A DNA stretch of 8,509 bases from WYZ-LMO2 sp040514265. Its GTDB lineage: Archaea; Halobacteriota; Archaeoglobi; Archaeoglobales; Archaeoglobaceae. Location: positions 1-8,509 of the forward strand of contig JBEVCD010000021.1 of NCBI GenBank assembly GCA_040514265.1, read 5' to 3'. Under the pieces are notes generated by a model. That model saw only the letters and a program-made list of their open reading frames with translations, made no database searches and was not told the origin of the DNA. The position numbers were made by a program, and so were the translations under genes. Below are positions 6,931-8,509 of the stretch, piece by piece. Each line of letters opens with the position of its first letter. Position 1 is the stretch's first letter.

Positions 6931-7621
6931 AGTACAACCCCACCAGCAAGCCAGCAAGGTGTGCGACGTTTGCAACGTTCGTGTGGGTGTAGTGCAGGGA
7001 GCTCAGCAGCATCATCCAGAACTCGTAGACGGCGAACAAAACCAGAGCGGTTCTTATCCCTATCGGAATCGGGATCGGAAAGATCATTATTCTTATCTCC
7101 GGAGCTACGAGCGCCAAGCAGCCGAACACTCCGAATATCGCTCCGGAGGCGCCCAGAGCTGGGATCGGGTCACCGACTGTGTTTGCGTAGATAACGTATC
7201 CGACGCTGCCGACGATTCCGGATGCGAAGAAGACTTCGGAGTACCTCCTCGACCCTAGTCTTCTCTCAAGTTCTCCGCCGAAGAACAGCAGAACGAACAT
7301 GTTGATGAAGAAGTGCCAGAAGTCGACGTGCAGGAATATGCTCGTGACGATCTGCCAGGGTCTTTTTGCGAGTTCAGCAGGCTCCGGATGGAGCGCAAAG
7401 AGCTCGATCAGCTCTTTATAAAATAGGAAGGAGGCGAAGAAGAGGATCGTGCAGGTGAGGACTATTAGGTTGTTTACACCGTAACTGAGTAGGCTGAACT
7501 TCCCTCTTCTCGAAAAGCCCTCACAAAAGTGTTCGTAGGGGTGGATGTGATCTCTACAATACGTTCCGCCGCAGTGGGGACATCTGTAGGCTCCGTAGTC
7601 ACCGCAAACCTCGCACCTCAC
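6890..7621 (-). CDS. Rhomboid-family intramembrane serine protease with N-terminal AN1-type zinc finger
   Basis: A protein of about 243 residues that cleaves other membrane proteins within the membrane. Numbering here counts the TTG at 7624 as residue 1. Residues 4-34 form an AN1-like zinc finger: C4, C7, C15, C18, C23, H26, H32 and C34, with the usual x4, x2, x5 and x1 spacing in the second half and a short x7 link in the first. The rhomboid domain follows, with about six or seven membrane helices from residue 48. The catalytic serine is in GASGAIFG (S160), the histidine is in AHLAG (H222), and HFFIN (104-108) supplies the conserved His and Asn of the second helix. Known relatives include haloarchaeal RhoII with the same AN1-rhomboid layout. 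The start is uncertain between TTG 7624 and GTG 7621; I prefer GTG, about 26 bases from the TATA box and so possibly leaderless. It is followed by the overlapping RaSEA gene. Confidence 0.92.
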   Translation of the reverse strand: MRCEVCGDYGAYRCPHCGGTYCRDHIHPYEHFCEGFSRRGKFSLLSYGVNNLIVLTCTILFFASFLFYKELIELFALHPEPAELAKRPWQIVTSIFLHVDFWHFFINMFVLLFFGGELERRLGSRRYSEVFFASGIVGSVGYVIYANTVGDPIPALGASGAIFGVFGCLALVAPEIRIMIFPIPIPIGIRTALVLFAVYEFWMMLLSSLHYTHTNVANVAHLAGLLVGLYYGRKFRKRRIPIY

Positions 7622-7622
7622 C

Positions 7623-7629
7623 AAAAAAA
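7623..7629 (-). terminator. T7 tract, possible terminator of the SCP2-like gene
   Basis: Seven T residues on the minus strand lie 26 to 32 bases past the stop of the SCP2-like gene. Archaeal RNA polymerase commonly stops at such runs without a hairpin, and none is seen here. The run touches the predicted start of the rhomboid mRNA. Confidence 0.4.
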
Positions 7630-7643
7630 TTAAGTTGGTATAG

Positions 7644-7651
7644 GATATAAA
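7644..7651 (-). promoter_or_regulatory. TATA box of the rhomboid-RaSEA operon
   Basis: TTTATATC on the minus strand has its centre about 26 bases before the GTG at 7621 and about 23 before the TTG at 7624. This predicts an mRNA that begins at or very near the start codon. It lies just beyond the stop of the SCP2-like gene at 7655. Confidence 0.65.
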
Positions 7652-7654
7652 ACT

Positions 7655-8005
7655 TTACCAAGGAGCCTTGTTGCGGAACTGCCTGACCACTCCAGCCAGT
7701 TTCTGAGCTTCCATTATGTTGCCTTCAATCTTGTACTTGCCCATCATGAACGCCGCAACCGGGTCTTCCTGTCCTCTAAGTACAGCCGCCCAGAGGTCTG
7801 GAGACGCTATTATTGTGAACGTCGGAGAGGGGTGCACGCCCTCCTTGAACTCGCAGGTTCCGTCCTCCTTGTACTCGACGTAGAACTCCTCTCCGTCGAG
7901 CTTGTACTGTACGACTCCCTTCCAGCCCTTCATGGCGTTCTGGACCTCAGGGTCGCTGTTCTGAATCTCGCACATCTTCATTACCATATCCTTTGCCTCG
8001 CTCAC
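7655..8005 (-). CDS. SCP2 sterol-carrier-like lipid-binding protein
   Basis: A soluble single-domain protein of 116 residues with the SCP2 fold, a hydrophobic tunnel that holds fatty-acyl chains or other lipids. The family pattern is clear: WKGVVQYKLDGEEFYVEY (28-45) gives the first strands, HPSPTFTIIASPDLWAAVL (58-76) the middle, and DPVAAFMMGKYKIEGNI (81-97), with GKYKIEG the most characteristic part, precedes the last helix EAQKLAGVVRQF. In archaea the ligand is unlikely to be a sterol; isoprenoid or acyl lipids are a guess. I chose the GTG at 8005 because GAGGTG, a good Shine-Dalgarno, lies six bases ahead. A GTG at 8014 would add three residues (119 in all) and leave no room for that site. 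It has its own promoter and stands alone between the rhomboid gene and tRNA-Phe. Confidence 0.9.
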   Translation of the reverse strand: MSEAKDMVMKMCEIQNSDPEVQNAMKGWKGVVQYKLDGEEFYVEYKEDGTCEFKEGVHPSPTFTIIASPDLWAAVLRGQEDPVAAFMMGKYKIEGNIMEAQKLAGVVRQFRNKAPW

Positions 8006-8011
8006 GTCGAC

Positions 8012-8017
8012 CACCTC
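8012..8017 (-). promoter_or_regulatory. Shine-Dalgarno site of the SCP2-like gene
   Basis: GAGGTG on the minus strand matches the complement of the archaeal 16S rRNA 3' end and lies six bases before the GTG at 8005. It decides the start, because the alternative GTG at 8014 lies inside it. Confidence 0.55.
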
Positions 8018-8038
8018 ATCACTTGGCGGCGTAGCTCA

Positions 8039-8046
8039 TATATAAA
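8039..8046 (-). promoter_or_regulatory. TATA box of the SCP2-like gene
   Basis: TTTATATA on the minus strand is a perfect archaeal TATA box. The predicted transcription start is near 8014-8019, which leaves at most a leader of about 14 bases before the GTG at 8005. Confidence 0.7.
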
Positions 8047-8193
8047 TTTTATGGATTCGATACGAAAGCAGTTGGCGATTTTCGGCGAAAAGACCGACAA
8101 GATCCTTCCAAACGAAAAGTCAAGCCCTCTAGTTGCTCTATTTAAGATTTTCAGTTTACAATTATAAAAAATTTAAAAACCTTCAGGCGAAAG

Positions 8194-8201
8194 CTTAAAA
8201 A
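8194..8201 (+). promoter_or_regulatory. TATA/BRE promoter of tRNA-Phe
   Basis: CTTAAAAA, preceded by the BRE-like CGAAAG, has its centre about 27 bases before G1 of tRNA-Phe. The same octamer is found at a matching distance before the predicted tRNA at the right edge. AT-rich sequence at 8161-8180 lies too far upstream to set this start. Confidence 0.65.
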
Positions 8202-8224
8202 AGCACGAGCGTTACGTTTTCTGA

Positions 8225-8298
8225 GCCCGGGTAGCTCAGCCTGGGAGAGCGCGCGGCTGAAGACCGCGTAGTCCCCGGTTCAAATCCGGGTCCGGGCA
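8225..8298 (+). tRNA. tRNA-Phe (anticodon GAA)
   Basis: A complete 74-base cloverleaf without intron or encoded CCA. The acceptor stem pairs 8225-8231 (GCCCGGG) with 8291-8297, with one G-U pair at the base; the discriminator is A8298. The D stem is GCTC 8234-8237 with GAGC 8247-8250, the anticodon stem CGCGG 8252-8256 with CCGCG 8264-8268, and the loop CTGAAGA carries GAA at 8259-8261. The T stem is CCCGG 8274-8278 with CCGGG 8286-8290 around loop TTCAAAT. G15 (8239) is the site where RaSEA, encoded in this window, would help make archaeosine. G37 (8262) is the usual precursor of wyosine in archaeal tRNA-Phe. CCA must be added after transcription. Confidence 0.98.
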
Positions 8299-8472
8299 TA
8301 CCCAACCACCTAGCTGATTTTAATCTACAAAGGCTTTCATTACGGAGTCTCCGACTTTAGAGCATCAATCCAAAGAAAGTATTGAGGTCGAATCTGTCCT
8401 GCGCTGTTCGTACCTTGTTACAATCGTCCGGGGTGCATTTTAAATTAGGCACGTCTAACGTCGAGAGATAAA
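8299..8472. other. Intergenic region between two tRNA genes
   Basis: I find no convincing ORF in either strand and no second complete cloverleaf. A four-T run at 8318-8321 could end the tRNA-Phe transcript. Short inverted repeats are present: CGGAG/CTCCG at 8343-8353, and TCAAT/ATTGA (8365-8369 and 8381-8385) inside CGAC/GTCG (8352-8355 and 8387-8390). They are weak and may be chance. Confidence 0.5.
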
Positions 8473-8480
8473 CTTAAAAA
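8473..8480 (+). promoter_or_regulatory. Promoter of a predicted RNA gene at the window edge
   Basis: CTTAAAAA repeats the tRNA-Phe box exactly. Its first base is 30 bases before G8503, against 31 before G1 of tRNA-Phe, and GAGCG also follows in both promoters. Confidence 0.5.
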
Positions 8481-8502
8481 TTCGAGCGAAGAACACCTTA
8501 GA

Positions 8503-8509
8503 GGGCTCG
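8503..8509 (+). tRNA. Probable 5' end of a second tRNA gene (partial)
   Basis: The last seven bases, GGGCTCG, would form the 5' half of a tRNA acceptor stem and begin just where the promoter at 8473-8480 predicts transcription to start. Archaeal tRNA-Lys often begins in this way, but the anticodon is outside the window and the identity is a guess. Confidence 0.35.

Noticed and set aside
6931..6975. A longer RaSEA start at 6975 adding MQTSHTLLACWWGCT
   Set aside because: The added residues do not resemble the family N-terminus and lie deep in the rhomboid coding region, while the ATG at 6930 has a G-rich site before it.
8051..8167. A 38-codon plus-strand ORF (MDSIRKQLAIFG...) beyond an AT-rich box
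   Set aside because: The only TATA-like sequence is about 8 bases from its ATG, too close for an archaeal promoter, there is no Shine-Dalgarno, and the composition is not distinctive. A real micro-protein is not excluded, but I cannot support it.
1..8509. Mobile elements, CRISPR arrays, toxin-antitoxin or defence genes
   Set aside because: I saw no spaced direct repeats, transposase motifs, terminal inverted repeats around a gene, attachment-site duplication at the tRNA, or known defence domains.

Overview
The window looks like chromosomal DNA from a hyperthermophilic euryarchaeon, with the Archaeoglobales as my best guess. The evidence is archaeal TATA boxes about 25 bases ahead of start codons with little or no leader, a tRNA gene without an encoded CCA end, an archaea-specific archaeosine enzyme (RaSEA), a rhomboid protease with an AN1-type zinc finger, heavy use of AGG and ATA codons, and very tight gene packing. 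The order is inferred from overall character, not from a match I could run.

Left part (1-3926): the first bases may be the tail of an upstream gene. A plus-strand gene for an unrecognised 352-residue protein follows. It meets, tail to tail, a minus-strand operon read from 3926 down to 1095: a class I PLP aminotransferase, a GNAT acetyltransferase and an FAD-dependent amine-oxidase-like protein, each overlapping the next by a few bases.

Centre (3927-5995): a 49-base gap has one TATA-like octamer at its exact middle, placed to serve both the aminotransferase operon and the divergent ilvD gene (dihydroxy-acid dehydratase, valine/isoleucine/leucine synthesis). A small four-helix membrane protein overlaps the end of ilvD and is probably co-transcribed. 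Its stop codon shares the palindrome CTAG with the stop of the convergent RaSEA gene.

Right part (5992-8509): minus-strand genes for an AN1-finger rhomboid protease and RaSEA form an overlapping pair. A separate minus-strand gene encodes a small SCP2-type lipid-binding protein, whose start region contains a curious five-codon mini-ORF. A plus-strand tRNA-Phe(GAA) follows, and the last seven bases are probably the start of a second tRNA, because they sit behind a promoter nearly identical to that of tRNA-Phe.

Most genes are housekeeping metabolism and RNA modification. I see no mobile element, CRISPR array, phage gene or defence system. The points most worth a second look are the shared central TATA box, the SCP2 start region, the unrecognised first gene and the aminotransferase/acetyltransferase/flavoprotein operon.
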